Source: Brachynemurus nebulosus (lineage: Eukaryota > Arthropoda > Insecta > Neuroptera > Myrmeleontidae). Taken from it: a DNA stretch of 64,000 nucleotides. A program made the translations under genes and the position numbers. Below the pieces are notes generated by a model. It did not search any database, was not told the DNA's origin, and saw only the letters and a program-made list of their open reading frames with translations. The stretch spans positions 13,234,832-13,298,831 of the forward strand of contig JAPWDM010000005.1 of the NCBI GenBank assembly GCA_035578155.1, in the 5' to 3' direction. Every line of letters starts with the position of its first letter. The first letter of the stretch is position 1. This document shows positions 20,275-32,060 of this stretch, one piece after another.

Positions 20275-23200
20275 TTAAATAGTGTATGTATTTCGGGTGA
20301 TTGATCCTTTTTTATCCATTGTGTCTTTATGAATTTGGTAAGCAATTGTAACTTTCGGTGAGATTTTCAATCGTTCTTTCAATTTTTTGCCAATCTCCAT
20401 AACAGCTTTATAGTTATCAGCATTTGCTGTCCAAAGTGCTAAAAAATAAATACAGTTTTACTTAAATGAAAACATTTATACAACAAGCCACACCTATTTG
20501 GCACGTGTTGTATACAATATTTTTTGCAATTCTGAATCGAAATGAAAAAAATTAATGGAAAATTGAAATACGATTTCAGTTTATTAATTAAGTCTGAAAA
20601 ATCGTTAGAATTTAATATTTGTTCTCAAAAGTTGCACGGAAACGTTCATTAGCTGTCAGTTACGTCGTATTCTCTAAATAGAAACAGATATTTTGTAACT
20701 AAGAAAAAAACAATTTTATTTTTAACTTCCCATTGGAAGTTATTGTAATGGGTCCGATTTTACGAATCGCTAATTTGGACATATCTCCACGTTTCAAGGT
20801 CACTAGAATCCGAATTCATCATTTTTAACGTGATGTCTGTGTGTGCGTTCGTTAGTTCTTTCGTTCGTTCGTGAATTTTTTTTCGTCTCGCATATCTCGA
20901 GAACAAATGATGATATCCACTCCGGACTAATTTCATTAGATGCGTAATTAAAAAATGAAGACCGGATAAAGTTTTCAGCAAATTCGGATTAGCGGTTTGC
21001 TTTTTGTGATAGAAAAACGGAATTAACTTGATTAACATAACATAGATTATGAAATTTTTTATGAAATATTTTTTGTCTCGCATATCTTGAAAACAAATGA
21101 TGATATCATTTGTCTGATAAGGGCCTTCACCCTTAGGTACGGAGGGTAAAGCACCCGGTATGGTACAAGGGGTAAAGCCTGTATCAGGGACCCAGGGGAA
21201 GAGCTCCCTGAAATGATAAAAGAATTATTTATTTACAATAGTCTCTAGTCTTTAAGGACCCAAAATGGGAAGTTGACAGTGTGGGTAGACCTGTCCCCTC
21301 AAATTTTTCTTATAATTAGGAAAATGAATTGTTGACTTTTTGGGATTAATTAAACCGTAGTTATATTTAATTAGAGTAAGATAATCGACCGAAGTATAAA
21401 AGAATGTGACGTCAGAGTCTGTTTCTGGTCATGTGGTTAATAGTTAAAAAATTTTCAAACTGTACGTCTATAATTGGATTACTATTATCTCAACTTCGGA
21501 GCACGAAATTTAGTCGAACAGAAAGCGACTTTTGTTAAAAAAAAGACAGAAGTGTTGCTAAAATGGCTTTTAATTATTATTCTAATTTATATAATCTAAT
21601 ATTTTCGTTTTTACTGCCATATTTATAAGAGCAAAAGAAATTTTAAAACACAAAACAAGTTTCCACAACAACAAAAAACAAGTTTTTGTGGTCCTTTTTT
21701 TTTAAAAGCAATAAGCCTAATAGCTATTAGAAAAACCAGTTAAGACAGGTCAATTTTCTATGTAAAATAAGACCCCTTTTTATGAGTAATGTACAGTTAT
21801 AGTAAGAATATTTGTTTCAAAAATAATTTTACACAAAATATTAAAAAAAAATTCTTACCTATTTTATCTCCTTTTCCTCGCACATTAACGACAGCTCCAC
21901 ACACTTCATCAGCATCTTCAAATGCTTCCCCAATTAAGCAAAGAAGCTACAAAAAAAAAATGTAAATACAATAATCAATTATAAAAAAGGTACTTGCGGA
22001 TAACAGCGCCCACTTAATAATTCTGCTGATCCGTTCTAATGACGAATTTACACGTGTTTAGTAGCTAAAGCAGGTTATTTAATCAAGTTACTAAATTTAG
22101 TTACTTTTGTCATGTAGATAGTTGTATTTAGTGCAAATGCAAGTAAGAAATTTAGTAATCTGTTTAGTCAAGTAAATAGAAGCCTGTTCTATTTACTTGT
22201 GCAAGTAGCTTACCCCCACTTTATTTTTTTGAACTTGCTATTATTTGTACCAGTGTAAACACATTAGTTTAGTAAAGTGTTTAGTAGATTTCAAATATAC
22301 AAATATAGGCGCGTAAATATTTGTTTATTGCAAATATTTTTTTGGGAATTTTTGTACTTATTGTATTATATAAATTATAAATATCAAAAAAAGTCACTGA
22401 AGGTAACTTGATAAAAAATTGAAACTCGTCTGACAACCACTCTTCATCTAATAATAATAAAAAAAAATATATATAACATTTTTTTTTTCATTTTTATGGG
22501 AAATATTTGGGACAAATCATATATAAATATAATAAAAGGTCGAACCAGCAAGTCAGTTCAAACATAAATGTCACATTTTTTTCTGATTAAATCGCTTATT
22601 AATATATCTGATATATTTTTGTAGTGCACAACGAATTTATTGACAACTATGTACCATTTTTAATTTAGTTTTACTAGGTTATGTATTACTACTTCAACTA
22701 ATACTAAATCAATTTACTAAATTATGTGTAGACAGCCACTAAACAAAAAAAAATATTCAATTTAGCTACTTGCTTTAGTTACTAAACCCGTGTAAATTTG
22801 GCCTAACTGTGAATTTTGTATTTCTCGATTTTGGATATAAAATAGGCATTATTACTCGCAAATATACCAAACAATTAAGGAATTTTTTTTTTATTACTTA
22901 CAACTTCTAACCAATATTTGTCTAATTCATTCATTCGTTGCTTCTTTTCTAACGATATTAACCAACGCCCACCTTTCTTATTGTGTTTATCTTCCCACAT
23001 TGGGCGTATCCCTTTCTTAAAAAGAGCGTAATCACAGCCTTGCCGTAGTTCACTAGCCGGTTTAATATGCATGTAGATACTAATAAAATAAAATTTTAAA
23101 AAAATTAGACCATAGTAACATTTCCAAATCCTAACGGATTATAAAAAATCAAATGGACTCTAATTTTCATTATATAAGCTTCATTTAAAGCAAAAGTAAA

Positions 23201-24922
23201 GTAAAATATGAGAATATTTTACTTTGTCAATTTTATAAATTTAATAGATTTGAGCGTTACTTTATGGTATTCCATATTTAATATTAGTAAATAAAAACAC
23301 TTTGCAAATACCACTTTTATTGAATATAGAAATTCTTATGGCATGTTTCGGTCAATATGACCATTCTCAAACGTGACAAATGTGACCATTCTCACGTTTC
23401 AGAATGATAATATTGACCGAAATATGTCATAAGAATTTCTATATTCAATAAAAGTGGTATTTTGCAAAGTAAAGTGTTTTTATTTGTCAATTTTCACTAT
23501 GAATAAGATTTATCTTTTACTAGCTAGCTTTCGAGTAGTTAACTCAGCTGAAGGTTTACTTTGTGAAAATCCATATTTTATAAAATATGAGAATATTTTA
23601 CTTTGTTAATTTTCATATGGATAAGAATCACCATGAATAAAATAAATTGGTAATTGTGCAGAAGCACGGTTCCACCTATTTTTGGCTCTAAAAGTAAAAC
23701 TAATGATCGGATTTTAATGATTTTTTTCTTTTAAAATGTTCGCCGCCACGCGGATTAGTTAAAAAAAAATACTACAACTCGATATCAGTACTGAAAATGA
23801 TGGGAAATTGTCGTTAAATTTGAAAAAATTCAATACTTTCAGGTTTTCTTGTTTTATTTTGTATGCATGTGTGTCAAAGTCGAAGTATATTGTCAAAACT
23901 AACTAAATTAACCTAACCTGCATAACCTCACCATTTTCTAATTATTTTTTTTAACATCCTAAACATACTGCAATTGTTAATTTTTTTTTTTAAAAATTGG
24001 GCTGGAACTCCACTAATGCACAATTATCGTAAAATTTAAAATTCGAAATAATACAGATAATTTTAAATAAACATGAATAACCTCCAAAAATCTTCTACAG
24101 TTGAAAATGATGTCACTTCACGTTGATTTTCTTCCCAGTCTTTATTTCTGTCATTTTCAAAATACCACAGCGTCCAGGTGTGTTCTAACGGATGTTTTGG
24201 ACCTTCGGTAAGAAGATCAGAACCAACAGGCATAGTGTTTGCGTCCCCCGCGTTGTTGTTATTTGTTGTTGGGGTGATTGTCTCGGTAACACCTTCTTTC
24301 ACGGTGTTATCCTCTGTTGGTTTCTATTAAATTAAAAAATTCAATTATTTTATTAATTAAACGACAATTTTAATATGATTTCGTTACCAATATGTCTTAA
24401 AAGTAGAAAATACAAAAATGAATTAATGTCAAAAAATTGGTGCAAAAATTATAAATTATTTGGGTTTTTATAATATTAAAATCTCTTGATGCAAATGTAA
24501 AAAAATAAAATTATACGAAATAACTGAAAAAATCTGTTAAATAAGCTTTATTAATTCAAATCTAGGACAAATGTAAATACCGCAGTTAATTCAAAAAGTT
24601 GGGTTAGTAAACACTGAAATTTTGATTATCAAAACTCTAAACACAAAAATAGAATTCTCGTTCTAAAAAGACTTATTTTTTAAAAAATGATGAATTATAT
24701 TAAATTATTTTAAATAGAATAAATTTAAATAAGTTAGGCGAGACTGAAATGTTTGGTTAACATCGGGTAATTTCAACACAGCGTAAATGAAATTATTTTT
24801 GGACTGAAAATTTAACTAACAACAAATAAATGTGATATAATTTAAGTTTTAATAACGAAAATTGCTTTCAAGACAATATATTGACGAATAAATACCTCAA
24901 TATCACTATAATTTTCAGACAT
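20275..24922 (-). CDS. eIF4E: eukaryotic translation initiation factor 4E, five exons
   Basis: Minus-strand exons in order: 24922-24896, 24323-24082, 23079-22902, 21946-21859 and 20438-20275, giving 232 aa with every junction in phase and GT..AG. It binds the m7G cap of mRNA and recruits eIF4G. Expected features are present: [16 protein letters not shown] (cap-stacking Trp in KDW), TVEDFW (partner-binding surface), GIRPMWED (second cap-stacking Trp with Glu), LLCLIGEAF, and RGKGDKIALW (Arg and Lys that contact the phosphates). The start is MSENYSDIE in a nine-codon first exon. The acidic, Asn-rich N-terminus ([13 protein letters not shown]) is variable, as usual. TTTATT at 20255-20260 reads AATAAA on this strand, 15 bp past the stop. 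Introns contain MITEs at 20724, 21993 and 23246. The gene looks intact. Confidence 0.96.
20724..21274. mobile_element. dispersed repeat with short inverted ends, in eIF4E intron 4
   Basis: Ends AACTTCCCATTGGAAG and AAAATGGGAAGTT share AACTTCCCATT; GGGTCC recurs near each end. Inside are a TTCGTTCGTTCG run and two copies of TCTCGCATATCT. The frame at 20760-21083 (107 codons) lies wholly within this repeat and is probably non-functional. Confidence 0.65.
21993..22862. mobile_element. TA-target MITE family G, copy broken by a nested element
   Basis: Bounded by TA, with ends CTTGCGGATAACAGCGCCC and GCATTATTACTCGCAAA, relatives of the 106-bp copy at 20085. Most of its length is the insert at 22045-22799. 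It lies in eIF4E intron 3. Confidence 0.75.
22045..22799. mobile_element. foldback/TIR element nested in MITE G
   Basis: Ends AATTTACACGTGTTTAGTAG and ACTAAACCCGTGTAAATT form long imperfect inverted repeats, extended by CTAAAGCA and GTAGCT motifs. Subterminal TTAGTAA and TTACTAAA repeats are dense. No coding sequence is visible. Confidence 0.75.
23246..23490. mobile_element. foldback repeat family F, in eIF4E intron 2
   Basis: Starts GATTTGAGCGTTACTTTATG. Its inner part is a palindrome (about 23287-23488): ATACCACTTTTATTGAATAT and AGAAATTCTTATG pair with their complements, followed by TTTGCAAAGTAAAG. Other copies begin near 18976 and 30288. Confidence 0.75.
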
Positions 24923-25467
24923 GGTGAAAGTGCACACGGCATACGGCTTACACGTAAAAGACATGCGCGTCATAAGAACATTGCCAACTGTGTAGTTTAA
25001 AATTTTATATATGATAATAAAATCATTTTATTTTATTTTTAATTAAATCAATTAAATCAATTCAGGTAAATTTAAATAATTGAAAAACAGAAATTTTTAC
25101 TGATAAAAATGTAAATATTTAATATATATGCATTAAATAACATTTTGTGCAAATGATGCAAAAATGTTTGCTTCGAAAATTAACATCTTTTTTTATAAAT
25201 TAATGTTAATTTGTAAACATCATGTATCTCATTTTATTTAGAAATAATATTGGAAATTTAAAATTTTAAATAAGTAGATAATATAAGTAAAATTATTTAC
25301 AAAAAGCCTCTAATATAATTTTCAATTTTAAACTTTACCTCCAAATCGTAGATACCAACCTTGTTGGAATTAATTTACTAAAATCTTTACAAAAAGGAAG
25401 CTGTTCAATTTGTTCGTTTGACGTTTGTGATTTTGTTATTTAAATTTATTTAATAAATACAGTCAAT
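24923..25467. promoter_or_regulatory. divergent promoter interval, eIF4E / UBL4
   Basis: 545 bp separate the two start codons, which point away from each other. Both genes are of the broadly expressed type, so a shared bidirectional promoter is plausible. The interval is AT-rich apart from about 24920-24990, near the eIF4E start, which is where I would expect its transcription start. I see no strong TATA box. Confidence 0.55.
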
Positions 25468-26842
25468 ATGAAATTACAAATTAAACAGTTAAAAGGTGAA
25501 ACATTAGAAGTAGAAATTACTAAAAATAATAAAATTCTCGATTTAAAACAACAAATATCAAAATATACGAAAGTCCCAGCATCACAACTAACTTTATTAC
25601 ATGTGGGGAAAATATTACTAGACGATAAGCAATTGGAAAATTATCCAACTATAAAAGACGGAACAAAATTAAATTTAGTAATTAAGAAACCTGAACCATT
25701 GAACGAAGCTCTATTGAAATTTCTTAGCAAATGGTACACCAAAGAACAGAGTGCAAAAATTACAGATGCTTTTATGAAGGTAATATTGCAGTTTTTTTCA
25801 AATTTTCATTTCAACAAACTCTGATAGGGTTGCAACGAATATTCGCTATCGCATTCGTAGCTTTAAAATATTATACTTTGTATTTAATTTTGTAGTTGTA
25901 ATTGTGAATGTTTTTGTTTTTAGAAGGCAAAAGGCGGGAGTGTGAAGTCAAAAAATTATTTCGAATTTGCATATTCGCAGTTTAAATTTTTTTACGTTCG
26001 TTACAGCCCTACTCTGTTGCATTAATTAAAATGTTAATTGATACAAAATATTTTGTATTCAGAATTTACGTTCAGTGTTGCCAGTTGGGGCTATTTAGCG
26101 CCAATGGGGCTATTTTTCTTAACCAGCGGCGCTGATATTTCACTCCTTGGCTACTGGTAGCCAACTAGACTATTTTTTTTGTCTATTGAAGTATTAATTT
26201 TATGCTTATATATTATATACTATTTACTAATAAAATTGAATCACTTATTTATTGAATCACTTAACCTAATAGAAGCTAGTGAAGATGATAAATTGATAAC
26301 TAGCTTTTTTTTTAAAAATATTTGAATAGTATTAAAATATTTTATACAAATTTTAACTCTATTGTAACAAAGATTAATATAAGAAATATTTATTATTTAA
26401 AAATTACTTAGTCAATGTCATTTTATGTGTATATTCTTTAAGAAAAAAGTGCAATTAATAAAAAAAAGCATAATGAATGTACTTCAGTATTTAAATATTA
26501 TTTCCTATATCCTAATTAAATATGTAAATTATTTTTAATTTTTAGTATAAAATTTTGATAAGTACGAAAAACAAATAACTTCTAAATTAATTTAAAACGT
26601 CCCGCCTTAACTATCTAGGCGCCATGATTGGGGCTACATCGGGGCTACATGCGCGCCACGGCCAGGCGGTGTCGAACAAACAAAAACTGGCAACATTGTT
26701 ATATATTTTTCAGTATAATACTATTTATTTTGGAAACTGATTTAACATTCTGTTTTAGGATTTTAAAGTAAAAGCTGATAGTTTAAGTTGGGACGATTTA
26801 GAACGAATTGCTACAGCTTGGTATTCTGAGGGCCAATCTTGA
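25468..26842 (+). CDS. Ubl4: ubiquitin-like protein 4 (UBL4/GET5 type), two exons
   Basis: Exons 25468-25779 and 26759-26842 give 131 aa; the junction AAG|GTAATA to TTTTAG|GAT is phase 0. Residues 1-73 form a ubiquitin fold (MKLQIKQLKGETLEVEI, VPASQLTLLHVGKILLDD, TIKDGTKLNLVIKKPE). The rest matches the short helical C-terminal Tugs region of UBL4A: an amphipathic stretch ITDAFMK then DSLSWDDLERIATAWY. There is no C-terminal Gly-Gly, so it is not conjugated. In animals UBL4A works with BAG6 and GET4 in delivery of tail-anchored membrane proteins and quality control. It is somewhat shorter than the roughly 157-residue human protein. AATAAA at 26878-26883 is a good poly(A) signal. The intron holds a TIR element (26073-26698). 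Confidence 0.9.
26073..26698. mobile_element. TIR element in UBL4 intron
   Basis: Ends CAGTGTTGCCAGTTGGGG and AACTGGCAACATTG share TGTTGCCAGTT inverted. Both ends carry GGGGCTA and GCGCC motifs near the terminus (GGGGCTATTTAGCGCC; GCGCCATGATTGGGGCTA). CAG-type ends suggest hAT, but no 8-bp duplication is evident. Confidence 0.65.
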
Positions 26843-26979
26843 TTATCATAACTGTATATACGAATGAATTATTAGTTAATAAAATGTATTTCAGCAGCGT
26901 CATTGAAATAATGAAATAATTTTAACAATGTAACATGCATAAATTTTCTTTTGAATAATTAAATAATCTATTATTAGTA

Positions 26980-28029
26980 CGGTGCAATTAGACCCAAACC
27001 TCAACATCCAAAGTAACAGTTTCACTCCAACTTCAAATTGTTCTATACGGTCCACATATTGTTTGGCAAAAAGTCACACCATTTTGAGCGTCGGGTTTTG
27101 GGGAGAGGGGGGTAGAAGTAGGCAAACTAACGGTTTTTTTTTTTAAACATTTCGGAAACTATGGGGTTTAGCGTAAAAAGTGTTATGTACAAAAATAATC
27201 TACATTAAATTTCGAACAAAAATAGTCCTATGCATAATTTTGCTGAAGTGAAGAGTTTCAGAGTTATGGAGCGTGTAAAAGTAGCAATTTTTAGTATTTT
27301 TAAATTTTTTGTAATAACACATTATCGCTAAAGAAACTAATTTTTTTTTTATACAGGATTGTGTTTTGTAAAAAGAAATTGCGATTAGTCCTCTTCAAAC
27401 ATAGCGCTTTCCTGTTCTAAATCTTCGTCTATGATGTTCGTATCCCTGTTATCACATCCTAGCCCTGAGCAATTACCACATATGCTTGAGCAGTTTAGAC
27501 CACTCTGCATTCGCAGTTACCGACACATTCGTTTTTGCAAGCGCACACTATGAGGGAAAGTAATTCCTCGGGAGCTGCAGGATGTGCTGTTGTAGGTAAT
27601 TGGTCTCAGGTGTTCGTCAATCTTCTTTCACCTCCCACTCGAGCGAATTCTTCTTCTTATTCAGCCATTGCTACACCTGGTGATAGGTGCAGCAGTGGTT
27701 AAAAATACTAAAAATTGCTACTGTTACACCCTCCGTAACTCTGGAACTGTTCACTTTAGCAAGATTATGCACAGGACCATTTTTGTTCGCAATTAAATGT
27801 AGATTATTTCTGTGCATGACACTTTTTACGCTAAACCCCATAGTTTCCGAAATATTTAAAAAAAAAACCGTTAATTTGCCTACTTCTACCGCCTCCCCCC
27901 AAAATCCGACGCTCAAAATGCTGTGACTTTTTGCCAAACAATATGTGGACCGTATAGAACAATTTGAAGTTGGAGTGAAACTGTTACTTTGGATGTTGAG
28001 GTTAGGCCGTTTTTTGAATAACTGCACCG
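26980..28029. mobile_element. 1050-bp palindromic TA-target element with captured coding relic
   Basis: Flanked by TA, with termini CGGTGCA and TGCACCG. The arms are about 330 bp each and inverted: CCTCAACATCCAAAGTAAC, CAATATGTGGACCGTATAGA and GTTTCCGAAATATTT occur in both orientations. The loop (about 27310-27690) is unique and holds a decayed Cys-rich coding stretch on the minus strand. Confidence 0.85.
27385..27610 (-). pseudogene. decayed CXC-like Cys-rich domain in palindrome loop
   Basis: Reading the minus strand from about 27610, one frame gives PAAPEELLSLIVCACKNECV then GNCECR. After an apparent one-base frameshift it continues GLNCSSICGNCSGLGCDN, an acidic tail and a stop at 27385-27387. 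The spacing C-x-C-x3-C-x3-C-x-C followed by C-x3-C-x2-C-x5-C resembles the Cys-rich (tesmin/CXC-like) tail seen in many proteins encoded by, or captured in, arthropod transposons. It is broken by the frameshift and by an upstream stop, so it is a relic. Confidence 0.55.
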
Positions 28030-28250
28030 TACTATATGTAATATTAATTTGTTTTTGTATACTATTTATAATGTTCAAAATTTGTAAAACTAAATAAAAA
28101 TAAATCGTAATTTTAAGATATACTAGCTTTATTTTAATGCTATTGCAGAGGTGGACACAAATCGCGCTGCCAAGTTGAGGGATTCACAATTTGATCGTAT
28201 ATTTTCAATTTTGGTAAAAATGAAGAGCTTAAATCAAGCTTTATGGAATA

Positions 28251-29168
28251 CGGTACTTGACTGTATTGAAAATTTGTTTTAAATGTTGAATAATTTTATG
28301 TATTATCCTTAAATATATTCAATTTTAGCAGTGAAAAATAAAAATATTCTTTAGTTATTTAAAAATTCTATTTTGAAAATTGTAAATTTTTAACCTTCAT
28401 TTAAATAACTAAAAACGCGGTGATATTTGAAAATGACGTCATTTTTTATTATCGTAGTTACGTTTTGTCTATGACAATTTGCATTTTCATTCTGACATTT
28501 TTACAATTTTAATTGACCAAGAAAAGTTGTTTTTCTTTGTAATTTATTTTGAACTTTTTGGTTTGCAATTAATTTTGCACTCCAAATCAGATTGATGGAA
28601 GGAATACATCATCGTCACTTAATACGTAAAATATCCTTATCAACTTGTTTTAAATATTATGTTAAAAATGCTTTTAATTTTTGCTACAATTTTGAAGTTA
28701 CGTCAAACTGTTTTCTTAAAGTGCATTTAATACTTGTAGGGCTTCATGAAAATCTTACGATGATGATGCTATTGGTTACATCCAATTGAAACTAGAGGGG
28801 TCATCTGTACTGTTAAGTGTAAAATTTTGCTTGAAGATAAAATCCAGAACATATTCTGTTACATTAGCTGTAAATGAAGAAGATAACAAAGTAGAAAGTT
28901 GTAAATACCACTAAAACTGAGTGTGATGACTGCTGAATATTGTGTACAAATTTAAAATCGTGTTGACATGAATGAAAGCGACATCTGTTTGAGTTAAATC
29001 GTGACGTCATTTCATTCCTCACTACGCCAAGTCGTTTTTCGCGTCAATTTGTTCATTTAAAATTAAACAGTGGTTTTTTCAAGATTTTTAAAAATTTAAC
29101 AAAAAATAACTAATTTATACGTAAGAACAAAGCATTTAGAATCATTTTTCAATTGCAGTCAAGTACCC
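28251..29168 (+). mobile_element. TA-target MITE family B, long diverged copy 3
   Basis: A 918-bp element bounded by TA, with ends CGGTACTTGACTGTATT and TTGCAGTCAAGTACCC. The internal order follows copies 1 and 2 (TTTAAATGTTGAATAATTTTATG, AAAACGCG, GACGTCA, ends) with about 340 extra bases. Two TGACGTCA motifs (about 28433 and 29003) are retained. The 65-codon frame at 28592 lies in the extra segment and has no recognisable motif. Confidence 0.85.
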
Positions 29169-29189
29169 TATTGATCGAATTTGAGGTGA

Positions 29190-29480
29190 CTGGTTGAATC
29201 AAGATAGTTTGGGTGTGAACGGTTCATTTTTGCGATCAAAATGACGGAATCCATTTTAGAAACATGGCTGATTCGACAAATATTTTTTCTAGTAATCCTA
29301 CAGGCGTAATTTTAGCAAAAATGAAAAGAACGACTTCGAAAACCTATGGTTCGCTTCTAGTTTTATCATTCTGTTATTTTATTTACTGTTGTTTTCTGTT
29401 ATTAAGGCGTTAAAAATTTTTAGTAAACTTGATGACGTCATCAAATTAAAATTTTATTTGTAACCTTGGATGTAATTCAA
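29190..29480 (+). repeat. dispersed repeat family E, single unit
   Basis: Contains AACGACTTCGAAAACCTATG, TCATTCTGTTATTTTATTTA and GATGACGTCATCAAATTAAA in the same order as the tandem units at 45163-45897. Confidence 0.65.
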
Positions 29481-30149
29481 GAGGCAAATTATAAAACCAT
29501 TTCGAGATCGTTTCGCCAAATGAAATTACACAATTTAAAATTTAAGTTTTCTTGCCATCTATTGACAAATAGCTAATACATATTCTCTAATTCTTTATAA
29601 ATTTTTTACAAATTTCTTTTTTATCTAGTACATACATATTTAGTCTTACTTGTTTCGTTTACCATTGGCCTACAGATAGCAGGCAAACATTTAAGAAAAG
29701 TGAGTTCTATTTGTTTGTTCAAACAGCTGTAGATGTCATTAGTATGATCATTTAATTCATTTTATCGCTTCGCTGGCCTTATTATTTCTTTGGTCTGTTA
29801 TTCTTTTGACTCTTTTTAAAACTGCCGTAAATTGATGTGCAAACAATATGTATTATGTATTAAAGTGATTCATTTTTAAGGTTTCGAACAAACAATTTCA
29901 GAACCTTGTAATTTCGTTATCACACATCTTTCAGTCTATAAACATGAAATTCAGGTATAGATAATTTATGTTTCTTTTTGTTTAGGTATTTTCCTGTATT
30001 TGAAAATGGGACTGAAATTTTTTTTTCGCGTATCACAGCGTGTGGGATATTGTCAAAAAGAGCTCTCAAATTGAAGTTGAGATTTTTTCTACCATTTTTA
30101 ATTCTTTTAAACAAACCATATGGAAAAAATTTTTTGTCTCAAAATGCCG
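29481..30149. other. intergenic, nothing recognised
   Basis: AT-rich; frames at 29920-30114 (-) and 29978-30184 (+) overlap each other and show no domain or splice context. Confidence 0.4.
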
Positions 30150-30600
30150 GACTTTTTACTGCCAGTGATAAGTACAATAGATAAGGTTACAAAAAAACAA
30201 AAAGAAAAAAATCAAAGATCCCAACATCAAAAAAGTGAACCCTAGGAATTTACAAAATATAAAGTATATTAAACTATAATATTAATAGATTTGAGCGTTA
30301 CTTTATGGTATTCCATATTTGTAAATAATAAACAAATACTTTACTTCGTTCGAAACAATATTGTCACAGTTTCAAAATAAACGTGGTATTTTGCAAAGTA
30401 AAGTATTTGTATATTAAACTATGTTGATAAAATTGAACATTATTTAGAATTATACCGTATTTCGGAAAATCTGTCACAGATGGCGGCACCCGTATCAGTG
30501 AATATATACACATCATATGCACATCATAGCATTTTGAGCCACCATATTGCAGGACGAGTTAACTTGTCTTAATCATTTAAAGGTTAAGCCCCTTTTGCGA
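30150..30600 (-). repeat. dispersed repeat family D, copy 3 (Helitron-free)
   Basis: Reverse complement of family D. Reading leftward: TTTAAATGATTAAGACAAGT, GTGCCGCCATCTGTGACAG, CGAAATACGGTATAATTCTA, AATAATGTTCAATTTTA and GATGTTGGGATCTTTGAT. It has no Helitron at GTATAA|TTCTAA, so it shows the empty site of 11541-12832. A family F element (about 30285-30410) is inserted, with GTATATTAAACTA repeated on both sides. Confidence 0.75.
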
Positions 30601-32060
30601 AATATTGTGCTTCAAATTAGTAAAAAGTTTGTGGGTTAACTTACGTGGGTCATAATCTCTAAACAATAAAAATTGGGTTTGGACAAAAAAATACGTATTT
30701 TGGCAGTTTGTTACGTTTCTTTTTTTTTTTAATTAGGGTAAGAGACCCGATGACCGATCACTATTTTTAGCTGTATCTTTAAATTAGCTTAAAAAAATTA
30801 AAAAATAAACAAAACACCCATTTTTTTTTCTTAATAAGTATGAAACCAAGTTTTTTTAATCCAATGGATATGTTTTTAAGAAAATATAACCCAAAAATTT
30901 TGATTTATTAATGTTTTTGTTTTATAATTTGTTGACGTCTATGATAAAGCGGACAGAAAATATTAACCTCCTTTGAAAGATCAATACACTGACCCCTATG
31001 AAAAATCGCGCATTAATGTACATGACGTACCTTCTACTATCGAATATTTGAACCATTCTCTTCCAGTCACTTTGACACTCTATCCACTACTAGGTGAGGC
31101 TATATGTCATAGAGTATTATCATAGAGTGACATCTAGTGAAACATAGAACGTCAAAGCAAAAGCCAAGAACGGTTTAAATATTCGATAAAATAAACCATT
31201 AAAATCACAATTTCGTTTCGCTCTCTGCTGATCTTTTAAAAAAACATTGTATAAGATCTGACTTAGCCGTTAACCATTGTGAATTTTTAAACAGTTAAAT
31301 TTAGTTTATATTGTATCTGTATGTGTCGTTTCAGATGTAATACATACATATCATACATATTATGTTTGACGTTTTTATTTGAAAATACCTATATAAATAA
31401 CAATTTGGAAGTTTTAATTCAATATTAATTATTTTTCAATTGATTTTACGTTCTGAAATAAATAAAATATTAAAGTAAAATTATAAAAACGGTTAGTTAA
31501 GTGTTTTAAAGCCAAAAATTATTTAAAAATGTTTACAAAATAGGTATGCAATATATAATTCTCAAAATGCGGTACCTAACTGTAAAACTCAGATCCCAAG
31601 AAAAATCAGTCATACAAATAATATTTAACGCATATAAAATTTAATTTAGCTATCCTAATCTCTTAAGTGGACTAATAACAATTATTTGTATACTTTTATT
31701 ATGCTAATAACTTTAAAAATTCGGTGAAAAATGTTACAATTTATAACTCATGTGTTTTGAATAATGATCATCCATCATACTAAAAATTCACGAATTCAAC
31801 AAAAATTTTTCGATATATATATATATATGTATTTCTTAAATTAAGTGAGGAGGCATTAAATGTGAGGTGAATTTAAATTGAAAAATAATCATTCTATTAA
31901 TAATAATTTTTTTTATCAAAGGTTTCTTTCAGAAATAACTTCATTAAGATATAAATGTCAAAACTGATCGGACTTATAACCCCGATCGACAATGGGGTCT
32001 TTTACCCTATGTGTAATATTATTTATAATTTAGTAACTCTTAAAAAATATAAGCAGTTAA
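30601..32060. other. intergenic with one small MITE
   Basis: AT-rich, no gene seen apart from the TA-target MITE at 31040-31196. Confidence 0.4.
31040..31196. mobile_element. 157-bp TA-target MITE
   Basis: Bounded by TA, with ends TCGAATATTTGAACC and GGTTTAAATATTCGA. An inner inverted pair (TGACACTCTAT, ATAGAGTGACA) is also present. Confidence 0.75.

Noticed and set aside
20760..21083. 107-codon minus-strand frame
   Set aside because: Lies wholly inside the AACTTCCCATT repeat in an eIF4E intron; composition and TTCG-run translation explain it.
27687..28078. Overlapping 79- and 135-codon frames on both strands
   Set aside because: They translate the right arm of the 26980-28029 palindrome; the mirrored left arm does not keep them.
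28592..28789. 65-codon frame starting MMEGIHHRH
   Set aside because: Falls in the extra segment of MITE B copy 3; no domain and no conservation among the B copies.
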